NCBI GenBank assembly: GCA_009746045.1
Contig: RPFO01000042.1
Coordinates: 1-24,336, forward strand
DNA: 24,336 nt
DNA from: Mesostigma viride
Lineage: Eukaryota; Streptophyta; Mesostigmatophyceae; Mesostigmatales; Mesostigmataceae
Direction: 5' to 3'
The notes under the pieces were generated by a model. That model saw only the letters and a program-made list of their open reading frames with translations. It ran no database searches and had not been told where the DNA came from. The translations under genes were made by a program, and so were the position numbers. Shown one piece after another: positions 1 through 9,531 of the stretch; the first letter of the stretch is position 1, and each line of letters begins with the position of its first letter.

Positions 1-201
1 AGTTTTACACCCAACGGCCCGTTGGAACCCCCTGAAAGTTGGGCCCGAAAAACACGCCAACACAATGCAATTTTTTCGACAGCCCACGGCCCGTTGGACC
101 CCTGAAAGCGGGCCGAAAACACGCCACCACATGCAATTTTCTACACCCAACGGCCGTTGGAACCCCTGAAGCGCCGAAAAACATCGCAAACTCCTGCATT
201 T
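1..201 (+). repeat. Three tandem ~69 bp copies carrying the palindrome
   Basis: Three imperfect tandem copies start near positions 3, 72 and 139. Each has a version of CCAACGGCCGTTGG followed by a CCCCTGAA-like flank, a GCCGAAAA segment and a CGCCA...ATGCAA tail. The first two copies carry an extra C in the palindrome; the third is exact. A degenerate fourth half-site lies near 232-270. The one-sided flank points the same way as the copies near the genes at 7.6-20 kb. No gene is supported here. Confidence 0.75.
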
Positions 202-239
202 TTTACACGCCAGGATGTGAATTTCCGAAATCCCAACGC

Positions 240-720
240 CTTTTTATAACCTTTACGACCGTTGGAAACCAGAAATTCGACTGAAATGTTTCCATATACA
301 CAACGTAACAACAAATCTTGGTGGTTAAAACAAAAAAACCCCCCCCCCGTAAATTCCGTAACCCTGCACGCACCTCCCGCCGATAGGCCTCTTGTTCGCA
401 GCAGGTGGGCCCTGAAGACGCCTTTTGGTCTTGCACCTGTTGGTTACAATTGCATGGCATACCAGCAATATATTGCACATAGCATTGTATTTCACACAAT
501 TATTATATTCATGCCACAAATAATAATAATAATATTATTGTATTAAACATAGGGGGGCAGGTTGCATATTCGTTTCATTGCAGTCTAATATCAACATATT
601 AAAAATTTCCATGCCCATAAACATTTTTGATATAGCTATTAGGTTGCTAATTATATTAAATCTTACCAGCCGTGTAGTGGTTTGCGGATTGCTTTATAGG
701 CTTGCCACACCAAAAAAAAA
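240..720. other. AT-rich gene-free stretch
   Basis: I see no credible gene. The stretch has a run of nine C near 341-349, an AT-rich part from about 480 to 720 with ATA/ATT-rich runs, and A-tracts at the end. The open frames are short, overlap on both strands and have no recognisable motif. Confidence 0.6.
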
Positions 721-838
721 AATGTTACGACGGGAGTTGAACCCGGGCCTACTAGACGTGTTCAAGATGTACTACGAGGATCAGCCAAGAATCTGTCCCG
801 TACCGGTGTGGTTCACCAGTTCCGCACACTAGCATGGT
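711..838 (-). other. tRNA-derived relic (SINE-like), minus strand
   Basis: On the minus strand there is a B-box-like GGTTCAACTCC flanked by CCC/CCCG, as in a tRNA T-arm. About 44 bases upstream is TGGCTGAT, a weak A-box match. Downstream the strand runs into about 12 T, a possible Pol III terminator. No matching 7 bp acceptor 5' strand was found, so this is not an intact tRNA. GTGTGCGGAAC and TGGCTG also occur in the fold-back element at 12641-12851, in the same order before its B-box, suggesting a shared tRNA-derived ancestor. Confidence 0.4.
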
Positions 839-899
839 CTCCGCGTCGCGCTCGTTCATTAAATTTCGGAGAAATTTTGCCTGCTTATATACGTTTTTG

Positions 900-1230
900 A
901 AGCCCCTCGGCGTCGCGCCGTGAAAAGCTTCCTCCGCCAGGCGTCCAATCAGGTAGCAGGAATGTGAAAAAATGGGCTCGAGCTGTGTGCAGCGCCGCGT
1001 CCATGTGGCGCCACACGGCGTCAGGAGTCGGCGTGGCGCCATATATGGCGCTGCGAATTCCCTACCGTGTGGTCTGCAGCGCCACGTCACAGTTGCGACT
1101 GCAAGTATTTTTCAGCGCGGCGCCGTCCCGGCGCCGCGCCATATCGTTTGGCGCGTAAATTTTTTTAGCGCGCGGCGTCTTTTAGGCGCCGCGCCATTCC
1201 ATTTGCGCGTCGGCATACCAGCACCAGGGA
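900..1230. repeat. GC-rich hairpin region with a ~50 bp duplication
   Basis: The region is full of GGCGCC/GCGCCGCGCC inverted motifs. Two adjacent ~50 bp copies (about 1107-1157 and 1158-1210) each start with ATTTTT, contain a GCGCGGCG...GGCGCCGCGCC hairpin and end in a TTTG(G)CGCG motif. The overlapping open frames on both strands follow from the GC-rich composition and are not supported as genes. Confidence 0.55.
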
Positions 1231-1773
1231 ATTTGAATTGCAGGTGCTGCGTTGGCGCTTTCCAGCCCTCCTGGAAGACCGACACCGTGGATGCACCTTG
1301 CACCCGAGCATCAACGGCGGGTATTCGCGACATCGGCCGAAAGTGACAACGATATTAGCAACCCGACAGCCATATTCGACTGAGCAACGCCATTGTGTGC
1401 AGCCGAAGAGTGTGAAAAGAGGTGAGCAATGGCGGTGTATGTACATGGATGCTTTTGACAGATAGTTGTCCACAAGCAGCTCGATGACGGGGGAGTGTGA
1501 GACAGATTAATTTCGTCGCTTTTTTGGTGTCGTGGTGCCGGTCGCTGACGGGGGAGTGTGAGTGTTTTTGTCGGTTCTCGTTTGGTTGCAGGATTTGCGA
1601 GCAAGCCGAGACCATCGATTGGATTGGTAAGCCCCACTTGTTCATTTGTGTGAATCCAAGCATTATTGAAGCAGGCTGTCGCAAATGTTTTCGTTTCTGG
1701 TTGCGCCATAGCTGCGTTGCTGGGTTGCTGGGTTTTCTTGCCATGGCAGCACCGTATGATCTTTCCCCCGGCT
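1231..1773. other. Gene-free stretch, nothing recognised
   Basis: Open frames occur on both strands but none shows a known motif, a convincing start context or a paralogue elsewhere in the window. GACGGGGGAGTGTGA occurs twice (near 1486 and 1547), a short direct repeat. The right end runs into the duplicated segment that starts near 1774. Confidence 0.5.
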
Positions 1774-1975
1774 CCCATTCTTGGTTACTAACGTTGATGT
1801 TTTGCTGCTTCCTTTGGTGCTTGATCTGCCTTGGTGTCGTGCCTCCGTTTGGTGGCCGGTGGTCACGGGATGCACAACAACGCTATCAGTTTTCTTCCAC
1901 CCGCCGCCGCTGCCCCCGAAGGACAAGGATAAAAAAAAGAAACATCTATAAAAAGGTACGACGCGTGGTGTGTTG
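1774..1975. repeat. Satellite spacer segment, copy 1 (diverged)
   Basis: This segment starts with CCCATTCTTGGTTA and contains GGTGGCCGGTGGTCACGGGA, a CCGCCGCCGCTGCCCC stretch and an A-rich tail with GGTACGA. It recurs at about 3201-3390 and 4095-4290. This copy is the most diverged and precedes the first minisatellite units. It is an older or flanking member of the higher-order repeat. Confidence 0.8.
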
Positions 1976-2403
1976 CGTGCTTTTTTTCTTGGTTTTCTCG
2001 CTCCCTTGCAGCTCAGGTTTGCTGGCACATGTATTTATGCATGCCGGCACCACACCACATGTATTTATGCATGCCAGATAACACAGGCTGTGTGTCTGAC
2101 TTTTTTTCGTCCCTGTCATATGCGGTCCGCCTCTCTTTTTTCGTGTTTTGTTTTTTGTTCGTATCTTCTACGGTACAACGCGACATGTTCACGGCGTCAT
2201 CTGCGCGGTGTCACTAGCTTCATTTTTGCCGGCACCGCGCCCCCGGCCGGCCCCATAAAAAAAAGAAACATCTATAAAAAGGTACGACGCGTGGTGTGTT
2301 GCGTGCTTTTTTTCTTGGTTTTCTCGCTCCCTTGCAGCTCAGGTTTGCTGGCACATGTATTTATGCATGGCGGCACCACACCACATGTATTTATGCATGC
2401 CAG
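1931..2403. repeat. 147 bp direct duplication at 326 bp spacing
   Basis: Positions 1931-2077 and 2257-2403 are almost identical (I see one C/G difference near the end). Each copy runs from an A8 tract through AAACATCTATAAAAAGGTAC and a T-rich stretch to two minisatellite-like units with CACATGTATTTATGCATG. Unique sequence at about 2078-2256 separates them. The second copy leads directly into the main minisatellite array. Confidence 0.85.
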
Positions 2404-3200
2404 CACCCCACCACCTTTTTTCATGCATGCCAGCACCCCCCCTAGGTATTTATGCATGCCAGCACCCCCCCTCGGTATTTATGCATGCCAGCACCCCACC
2501 CTAGGTATTTATGCATGCCAGCACCCCCCCTAGGTATTTATGCATGCCAGCACCCCCCCTCGGTATTTATGCATGCCAGCACCCCCCCTCGGTATTTATG
2601 CATGCCAGCACCCCCCCTAGGTATTTATGCATGCCAGCACCCCCCCCGACGTATGTATGCATGCCAGCCCCCCCCCTAGGTATTTATGCATGCCAGCACC
2701 CACCCTAGGTATTTATGCATGCCAGCGACCCCCCCTAGATATTTATGCTTGCCAGCACCCCACCCGACGTATTTATGCATGCCAGCACCCCCCCTAGGTA
2801 TTTATGCTTGCCAGCCCCCCCCCTCGGTATTTATGCATGCCAGCACCCCACCCTAGGTATTTATGCATGCCAGCACCCCCCCTAGGTATTTATGCATGCC
2901 AGCACCCCCCCTCGGTATTTATGCATGCCAGCACCCCCCACATGTATTTATGCATGCCAGCACCCCCCCTCGGTATTTATGCATGCCAGCACCCCACCCG
3001 ACGTATTAATCCATGCCAGCACCCCCCCTCGGTATTTATGCATGCCAGCACCCCCACATGTATTTATGCATGCCAGCACCCCCCCTCGGTATTTATGCAT
3101 GCCAGCACCCCACCCGACGTATTAATGCATGCCAGCGACCCCCCTAGGTATTTATGCATGCCAGCACCCCACCCGACGTATTTATGCATGCCAGCACCCC
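2353..3200. repeat. 29-30 bp minisatellite array, block 1
   Basis: The unit is TATTTATGCATGCCAGCACC plus about five C and a variable 4-6 base joint. The joint is mostly CTAGG, CTCGG, CGACG or ACATG. The core ATGCATGC is nearly invariant, while C-run length varies, so all three + frames stay open over long distances. The His/Ala/Cys/Pro-rich peptides predicted here are repeat artefacts. Confidence 0.95.
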
Positions 3201-4554
3201 CATTCTTGGTTAATAACGTCAACGTCCTTGCTGCTTCCTTTGGTGCTTGATCCGCCTTGGTGTCGTGCCTCCGTTTGGTGGCCGGTGGTCACGGGATGCA
3301 CAAACGGGAACGCTATCAGTTTTCCTCCACCCGCCGCCGCTGCCCCAGGCCGGCTTAAAAATAAAAAAAGAAAAAAAGGTACGAATGGCAGCCCCCCCCC
3401 TAGGTATTTATGCATGCCAGCACCCCCCCTAGGTATTTATGCATGCCAGCACCCCCCTAGGTATTTATGCATGCCAGCACCCCCCCCTCGGTATTTATGC
3501 ATGCCTGCACCCCCCCTAGGTATTTATGCATGCCAGCACCCCCCCTCGGTATTTATGCATGCCAGCCCCCCCCCTCGGTATTTATGCATGCCAGCCCCCC
3601 CCCTAGGTATTTATGCATGCCAGCACCCCCCCTAGGTATTTATGCATGCCAGCACCCCCCCTAGGTATTTATGCATGCCAGCCCCCCCCCTAGGTATTTA
3701 TGCATGCCAGCACCCCCCTAGGTATTTATGCATGCCAGCACCCCACCCGACGTATTTATGCATGCCAGCGACCCCCCCGACGTATTTATGCATGCCAGCC
3801 CCCCCCCTAGGTATTTATGCATGCCAGCACCCCCCTAGGTATTTATGCATGCCAGCACCCCCCCTCGGTATTTATGCATGCCAGCACCCCCCCTAGGTAT
3901 TTATGCATGCCAGCACCCCCCCTAGGTATTTATGCATGCCAGCACCCACCCGACGTATTTATGCATGCCAGCGACCCCCCCGACGTATTTATGCATGCCA
4001 GCCCCCCCCCTAGGTATTTATGCATGCCAGCACCCCCACATGTATTTATGCATGCCAGCACCCCCCCCTAGGTATTGATGCATGCCAGCACCCCCATTCT
4101 TGGTTAATAACGTCAACGTCCTTGCTGCTTCCTTTGGTGCTTGATCTGCCTTGGTGTCGTGCCTCCGTTTGGTGGCCGGTGGTCACGGGATGCACGAACG
4201 GGAATGCTATCAGTTTTCGTCCACCCGCCGCCGCTGCCCCAGGCCGGCTTAAAAATAAAAAAAGAAAAAAAGGTACGAATGGCAGCCCCCCCCCTAGGTA
4301 TTTATGCATGCCAGCACCCCCCCTAGGTATTTATGCATGCCAGCACCCCCCTAGGTATTTATGCATGCCAGCGACCCCCCGACGTATTTATGCATGCCAG
4401 CCCCCCCCCTAGGTATTTATGCATGCCAGCACCCCCCTAGGTATTTATGCATGCCAGCACCCCCCCTAGGTATTTATGCATGCCAGCCCCCCCTAGGTAT
4501 TTATGCATGCCAGCCCCCCCCCTAGGTATTTATGCATGCCAGCACCCCCCCTAG
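3201..4554. repeat. 894 bp higher-order repeat plus minisatellite blocks 2 and 3
   Basis: A ~190 bp spacer at 3201-3390 is repeated almost identically at 4095-4285, 894 bp later. Each is followed by minisatellite units (about 3391-4094 and 4286-4554) that begin with the same order of unit variants. Spacer plus array therefore duplicated together. Block 3 stops at 4554 because the transposon at 4555-6274 interrupts it. Confidence 0.9.
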
Positions 4555-6274
4555 CTCGTCGTCTGTCCCAACTCAGTCCTCACAGGAGGACTGAGTTGAC
4601 AACTTTCAACCGCGTGTAGCGACTAGGTGGGGGGTCCATCCCAAATGTTTTGATGTGGATCAGGGGTGTACTAGATGTCATTTTGTTGGCAAAAATACTG
4701 CATATGTGAAAACTTGACCCGAACACCTGAAAATTACACGGACGTTGGGCACCCCTCGCGAATTTGCATTTTTCGGGATAAGAACGAGTGGGAAAAATTC
4801 AATCAAATCCTGGTGCATGAAGAAAAAATATAGGCATGCAAACAATATAGTTCTTGAAACGTGGCAAAAAACTGGGCTCGATTTGGCCACTGCAACTGCC
4901 TGATACAATTAAAAAACTCTCAGTCCTCAGGAGAGGAATGGGGCTTTTGCTAACTTTGCTAGCATGTAAGTGCGGTCATACTACACACCACCGTGGCCAC
5001 CAACCATCCCAATCAACTCATTTCCCTTCAAGCATTACAGGACAACACACTTGCATCATCATACTTCAGGTATATCATACCTTATCATGTAGTGAGAGCC
5101 TATGCATGCATGTAGGGAATGGGCTTGGATACCTACCAACAAAGGGTTATGTTATAAGTGTCAACCACCAATATAATGGGTAGGTTAAGCATATTTCCAT
5201 TGTTTCTAACAACAATAGATATGGCTATAGCTGTTTTGCCTTGCCATGATGTGGCCAACATAGTTGCTGGCACATGATGGCAGTGGTTTGTCACCAAGAC
5301 TTTTCACTCACCCGTATAAGCTTGAATGCACCCTTGACGCAGCCCGTGGCCACACAATCATGCAGTATGAACGTAGCAAAAGAATAACTAACATCTATGA
5401 AGGTGTTTAAACCTGCACAGCTCCTAAAACCCTGCACAACTACACTGGGTTAAGGCAAATGCCTGATAACATCATCTGAAAAGGGGGTTTTAGAGAGGGG
5501 CAGGCAACGGTCAAGAAAGAGCATCAAGACTTGAACCTGACAACGCCTCGCAAGCTTAAACTCATGTACGAACATCAAGAAACGAAGAGGCAACGATTAT
5601 CCGGCTTTACCTGGCACGGCTGGCGTTACCTTGGCCCAGGCGGTGCCCGCAAAAGTGGCATTTTGCGGCACATAGGCCATGACGTGACAGAATGGTCGAA
5701 ATCATCAAATCTATACTGTCACTCAATTTATTCTAATACAAGGCATGTTACAATGTAGAAAGAAACCTATCAGCCATTGAAATTGCGCCGGAAAGCAAGC
5801 GCAGTCATCAATTCCGTCGACCTGCCTTATCGCAGTTTTTTCCAGCAAGAACAGTGCCGACACCGGGTGAATCGCATCCCCGCAAGCTAAAAATTGATTT
5901 TTATCATCTTTAGGGCATGTTAAATCTATTTCCTGAGTTTGGACAGCTAACTCGTCCGCAAACGTAAACTGCATGCATGGGCGCGAGCCGCCATGGCTAG
6001 GTCGTGCATTTCCGGAACTCGCGTTTCACGTGGAAAAGTACCCTTACCACCTGTACTTTGACCGTACATTTAGCCGCTCATACCAAATCCAAAAAAATCC
6101 CAAAAATATGTCCAAGAAAGATCTTTTCACGCAGTATTTGAATAAATTTTGAGAGAATTTTTTTGTCAAACATTCTGACCGGGGCGAATTTTCTACGAAA
6201 CCCAAAAACTCGGTCCTCTAGAGAGGACTGAGTTCAACTCAGTCCTCCGTAGAGGACCAGGGACAGACGACGAG
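4555..6274. mobile_element. 1720 bp inverted-repeat DNA transposon inserted in the minisatellite
   Basis: The left end CTCGTCGTCTGTCCC (4555-4569) is the exact inverse of the right end (6260-6274). CTAG flanks both sides (4551-4554 and 6275-6278), where an uninterrupted unit has a single CTAG, so the insertion is precise. TA or TAG duplication cannot be excluded because CTAG is palindromic. Inside the ends are subterminal hairpins: a perfect 12 bp stem at 4570-4581/4586-4597 and related stems at 6207-6234 and 6236-6255. No long ORF or transposase was recognised, so it is non-autonomous or decayed. Most of the interior is related, inverted, to the element at 10774-12462. Confidence 0.85.
5490..6090 (+). 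pseudogene. Conserved internal segment shared by the two transposons, copy 1
   Basis: This part aligns by eye over about 600 bp with the reverse complement of about 10955-11555. Shared landmarks are AAGAAAGAGCAT, GGCGTTACCTTGGCCCAGGC, CGCAGTTTTTTCCAGCAAGA and GCCGCCATGGC. In one + frame (5531-5758) it reads HGWRYLGPGG, also present in the other copy. The frame soon breaks in both, so at most this is a decayed coding region. HGWRYLGPGG resembles the YLGPG loop of phospholipase-A2-like domains, but the catalytic HD motif was not found in a proper place. I do not assign a function. Confidence 0.4.
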
Positions 6275-6278
6275 CTAG

Positions 6279-6719
6279 GTATTTATGCATGCCAGCACCC
6301 CCCCTCGGTATTTATGCATGCCTGCACCCCCCCTAGGTATTTATGCATGCCAGCACCCCCCCCTAGGTATTTATGCATGCCAGCACCCCCCCCTCGGTAT
6401 TTATGCATGCCAGCCCCCCCCCTAGGTATTTATGCATGCCAGCACCCCCCTAGGTATTTATGCATGCCAGCACCCCCCCTAGGTATTTATGCATGCCAGC
6501 CCCCCCCTAGGTATTTATGCATGCCAGCACCCCCCCTAGGTATTTATGCATGCCAGCACCCCCCTAGGTATTTATGCATGCCAGCACCCCCCCGACGTAT
6601 TTATGCATGCCAGCCCCCCCCCTAGGTATTTATGCATGCCAGCACCCCCCTCGGTATTTATGCATGCCAGCACCCCCCCTCGGTATTTATGCATGCCAGC
6701 CCCCCCCCTAGGTATTTAT
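6279..6719. repeat. Minisatellite block 4, right of the transposon
   Basis: The same 29-30 bp unit resumes directly after the CTAG at 6275-6278, continuing the unit broken at 4554. It ends within a unit at TATTTAT, where the pyrimidine tract starts with no spacer. Confidence 0.95.
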
Positions 6720-7464
6720 CCTTCCCTCCTTCCCTCCTTCCCTCCTTCCCTCCTTCCCTCCTTCCCTCCTTCCCTCCTTCCCTCCTTCCCTCCTTCCCTC
6801 CTTCCCTCCTTCCCTCCTTCCCTCCTTCCCTCCTTCCCTCCTTCCCTCCTTCCCTCCTTCCCTCCTTCCCTCCTTCCCTCCTTCCCTCCTTCCCTCCTTC
6901 CCTCCTTCCCTCCTTCCCTCCTTCCCTCCTTCCCTCCTTCCCTCCTTCCCTCCTTCCCTCCTTCCCTCCTTCCCTCCTTCCCTCCTTCCCTCCTTCCCTC
7001 CTTCCCTCCTTCCCTCCTTCCCTCCTTCCCTCCTTCCCTCCTTCCCTCCTTCCCTCCTTCCCTCCTTCCCTCCTTCCCTCCTTCCCTCCTTCCCTCCTTC
7101 CCTCCTTCCCTCCTTCCCTCCTTCCCTCCTTCCCTCCTTCCCTCCTTCCCTCCTTCCCTCCTTCCCTCCTTCCCTCCTTCCCTCCTTCCCTCCTTCCCTC
7201 CTTCCCTCCTTCCCTCCTTCCCTCCTTCCCTCCTTCCCTCCTTCCCTCCTTCCCTCCTCCCTCCTTCCCTCCTTCCCTCCTTCCCTCCTTCCCTCCTTCC
7301 CTCCTTCCCTCCTTCCCTCCTCCCTCCCTCCCTCCCTCCCTCCCTCCCTCCCTCCCTCCCTCCTTCCCTCCTTCCCTCTTCCCTCCCTCCCTCTTCCCTC
7401 CCTCCTCCCTCCCTCCCTCCCTCCTTCCCTCCCTCCCTCCCTCCCTCCCTCCCTCCCTCCCTCC
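6720..7464. repeat. 745 bp all-pyrimidine tract, (CTTCCCTC)n then (CTCC)n
   Basis: About 67 nearly perfect copies of CTTCCCTC run from 6721 to about 7256. After this come interrupted copies and CTCC-type repeats to 7464. The + strand is pure C/T for 745 bases, with mirror symmetry suited to triplex (H-DNA) formation. Long ORFs on both strands (Ser/Pro/Leu-rich and Glu/Gly/Arg-rich) are artefacts of the repeat. Confidence 0.97.
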
Positions 7465-8040
7465 GAGGGGGGCATTTCATTGATCACTCCTTTTCCCTCC
7501 CTCCCACCTGCTGGGCAACTTGGATTTAATTCTGTCACCCGGCACAATTTTCTCACACGCATGTAGTGGTATTCTTATTTATCTCATGCCAACGGCCGTT
7601 GGACCTGAAAAACTAAATGTGGAAAATATGTAATCCTTGTAATTCTGATTGCAACGTTTTTGCGCATTCCTTGCAGATTCCACGTCGCCACACAAGATTC
7701 GCGTCTGTCAACCACCTGCAAGGTACTTGTTTTATTATTATGCGTTTTTTGGGCAGTCGCTCCCTCTTCTGATTTTCTTGATGCCAACGGCCGTTGGACT
7801 TGCAAAATCAGTTTCCATCATTGCTGTTGTGATTTACGTGATGCCAACGGCCGTTGGACCTCCAAAAAAAAGTTCTTGTTTTTTTTTGCGTTATTTATTA
7901 TACGCCAGTTTTATCAGCCGTTGCATTACGACGTTTTTATCTTAACTTCATTGCTGTAATGCCAACGGCCGTTGGCGTTGTAAAATAAAATTGTACTCCG
8001 GCTGATGAATTAATCCGCCCCTGAAGGTACTAGGTTTACT
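7465..8040 (+). promoter_or_regulatory. Leader region with four palindromes upstream of the first gene
   Basis: Exact CCAACGGCCGTTGG copies lie at 7589-7602, 7784-7797, 7844-7857 and 7962-7975. The first three are followed by GGAC(C/T)T-type flanks and A-rich sequence, and the second and third are preceded by TGATTT...TGATG. There is also a possible short noncoding exon: CCTTGCAG ends near 7675, then about 46 bases to GCAAG/GTACTTG near 7721. A second acceptor-like GTGCAG lies at 8069-8074. I infer a spliced 5' leader for the gene starting at 8084; this is not demonstrated. Confidence 0.4.
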
Positions 8041-8083
8041 TACATTGGTTGTGCCAGTTGTGCTTCACGTGCAGTTTTTTTCA

Positions 8084-8338
8084 ATGGAGAAAGACAAGGA
8101 CGTTTCGGTGTCGAACCAGGAGAGAGAGGCAGTTGAACGGGGGGCCAAAAAACTGCCAGCCGAAGTTGTTAGAGCGATTGAGAAATTTTGGGATTCAATT
8201 CCAGCCATGGTTGTGATGAAAAAAGATGATGTACAAGCTGAAGTGGACGAAATGCCGGCCTTAATTTCCGACGATGAAGGGGATGGTGTCAACTTTATTC
8301 AACCGGGAAACAAACGTAAACTGAAACGCAAAAAGTAG
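8084..8338 (+). CDS. Small acidic protein with a basic C-terminal tail, or N-terminal part of the MYND gene
   Basis: I start at ATG 8084, 9 bases after GTGCAG. An in-frame start at 8045 would add 13 hydrophobic residues upstream of that acceptor. The 84-residue product is acidic in the middle (DDVQAEVDEMPALISDDEGD) and ends in NKRKLKRKK, a likely nuclear localisation signal. No family was recognised. The stop follows an A5 run (8330-8334), after which frame -1 stays open to 8538. That frame in turn leads by another -1 step at A5 (8513-8517) into the MYND reading frame. All three segments may be one gene, in which case this is its N-terminus. Separate genes would need GTG starts. Confidence 0.45.
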   Translation: MEKDKDVSVSNQEREAVERGAKKLPAEVVRAIEKFWDSIPAMVVMKKDDVQAEVDEMPALISDDEGDGVNFIQPGNKRKLKRKK

Positions 8339-8538
8339 TGCGACCTAAGATGTTTTTAAATGTATATGCCAATTTAATGAAATCATTTTCTGAGGTTGTG
8401 AAGGACCTGACTGTTTTAAAAATGAATGATTACAATAAATTAGGCAAACACACTAATGGGAAAACGCGTTTTTTTGGCCGCGATGTAAATCTTTTTGTTC
8501 GTTTTTTCCCTGAAAAAGATGGAGATCCGAGATCGTGA
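8338..8538 (+). CDS. Linking open segment, possible middle of the MYND gene
   Basis: This open frame has no ATG at its start (GTG at 8338, first ATG at 8350). It encodes about 60 residues rich in Lys, Phe and Asn, with no recognised domain. It sits exactly between the preceding ORF and the MYND ORF, overlapping each by a few bases, and is joined to each across an A5 run. Both joins need the same -1 correction. I infer an internal part of one gene whose frame is broken in this sequence. Independent small genes are possible but less likely. Confidence 0.35.
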   Translation: MRPKMFLNVYANLMKSFSEVVKDLTVLKMNDYNKLGKHTNGKTRFFGRDVNLFVRFFPEKDGDPRS

Positions 8539-9281
8539 ATGAAGTCTACGGAAGCGTCCTTCAAAACGTTTACAAACAAGTTCGCTTTCTGTCGCGTGTC
8601 ATATTCGAGGAAGTTCGTGTCGCGCAGGAGAAGACAGGCCGCCACTTGGCCGTTTTATTGGCGTTTGATTCGTTCAGCCAAATGGAGAGGGTTATGTACG
8701 CCCAGCTAGCTGATATGAACTTCTGTATTCAAGAGGGTTTTTTCGTACCACAGATGGATCTAAGAGCGCCAATAGACCCAACGAGGGAGTTCCGCCTTTT
8801 GGTGTCGTTCATTACAAAGGGGCCAAAGATAGAGTTGGGGGAAGAGGAAGGGGCTCAGCTTGGGTGCACCTACGGGCGCGCATTTTACCCGAATGTTACG
8901 TCTTCCCTGCGCGTGAGGGCTGATGCGTGTGTAGGGGCAGAAGTACCCCTCAACATGAACTTTTTCTTGCTCTCTGACCCGATCGTGAGGGATGGGGATC
9001 CCATGCGTGGTATGCGAAATTGCTCCAAGGAGGGGTGTGGGTGCGACACAGGCCCTCAGAAGTGGTGTAGAGGATGTAGGGATGCCAGATATTGCAGTGA
9101 GGAGTGCCAGCGTGCTGACTGGAGTAGGCATAAGGATAGATGCGAACGTCTGAGGCAAGCAAGGGAGGGGCTGGCAGGGGTGATAAGGGGGGTAAACAGG
9201 ACGACCATACTGGATGGAACCGAGGTCGACTTCTCTGAGGTCGACTTCTCCTTCACCTTCTACTACGGTTCTTCCTCATAG
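8535..9281 (+). CDS. MYND-type zinc-finger protein
   Basis: The open frame encodes about 248 residues with a C-terminal MYND finger at residues ~163-203. It has spaced Cys pairs, then CRGCRDARYCSEECQ, DW and HKDRC, the normal MYND order. MYND fingers bind two zincs and mediate protein-protein contacts. The N-terminal ~100 residues contain GRHLAVLLAFDSF and EFRLLVSF, which match GRQFAVLVVYDSF and EFRLLVSY in the MYND gene at 16270-17060, so the two are paralogues sharing a second, unnamed domain. The frame has no ATG near its start (GTG at 8535; in-frame stop at 8511), so the true N-terminus probably comes from the previous frame. The C-terminus has a repeated EVDFS motif. AATAAA signals follow at 9389 and 9457. 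Confidence 0.8.
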   Translation: MNEVYGSVLQNVYKQVRFLSRVIFEEVRVAQEKTGRHLAVLLAFDSFSQMERVMYAQLADMNFCIQEGFFVPQMDLRAPIDPTREFRLLVSFITKGPKIELGEEEGAQLGCTYGRAFYPNVTSSLRVRADACVGAEVPLNMNFFLLSDPIVRDGDPMRGMRNCSKEGCGCDTGPQKWCRGCRDARYCSEECQRADWSRHKDRCERLRQAREGLAGVIRGVNRTTILDGTEVDFSEVDFSFTFYYGSSS

Positions 9282-9342
9282 AAAAACTGGAAATGTAGAG
9301 TAATAATTTGCTTTTGAGGTTGGATAACTGGACGCATTTTGG

Positions 9343-9478
9343 TTGTAAAATGGTGTAATGGTGAATTCTCTTTTTACTTTGAAATTGGAATAAAATTGAC
9401 CTGATTTGTGTTGTAAAATGGTGTAATAGTGGATTCTCCTTTCACTTTGAAATTGGAATAAAATTGACTTTCGTTTTC
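9343..9478 (+). repeat. 68 bp tandem duplication in the 3' region of the MYND gene
   Basis: Two copies start at 9343 and 9411 with TTGTAAAATGGTGTAAT. Each contains TTGAAATTGGAATAAAATTG, so each carries an AATAAA poly(A)-type signal (9389-9394, 9457-9462). The duplication lies 62 bases after the stop and gives the gene two possible poly(A) signals. Confidence 0.75.
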
Positions 9479-9517
9479 TCTCATGCGACTGTAGTGGGTT
9501 AAACAACAATTAGTGAC

Positions 9518-9531
9518 CCAACGGCCGTTAG
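9518..9531 (+). promoter_or_regulatory. Palindrome between the MYND and F-box genes
   Basis: The sequence is CCAACGGCCGTTAG, one base off the exact palindrome. It is 80-122 bases upstream of the possible starts of the F-box-like gene and on the same orientation as the other copies. The A for G change also marks the 'type a' units of the 13.2-15.6 kb satellite. Confidence 0.55.

Noticed and set aside
711-790. Functional tRNA gene on the minus strand
   Set aside because: A T-arm-like sequence and a T-run are present, but no matching acceptor 5' strand or convincing anticodon arm was found.
752-1090. Minus ORF with NVYKQAKFL, similar to NVYKQVRFL in the first MYND protein
   Set aside because: Only about nine residues match and the rest does not. 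It lies across the GC hairpin region and the tRNA-like relic, so I take it as chance.
1497-2081. 194-residue + strand ORF
   Set aside because: It crosses from unique sequence into duplicated satellite spacer, has no recognisable motif and its frame is not kept in the other spacer copies.
2353-3200. CRISPR-like array
   Set aside because: The constant part is followed by low-complexity C-runs with only four joint types, not unique spacers, and the setting is eukaryotic.
2452-4412. Long + strand ORFs with His/Ala/Cys/Pro repeats
   Set aside because: They follow the 29-30 bp minisatellite, occur in all three frames and shift with C-run length. No start context or non-repeat domain supports them.
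6546-7562. ORFs of 250-330 residues rich in Ser/Pro/Leu (+) or Glu/Gly/Arg (-)
   Set aside because: They are direct translations of the pyrimidine tract on both strands.
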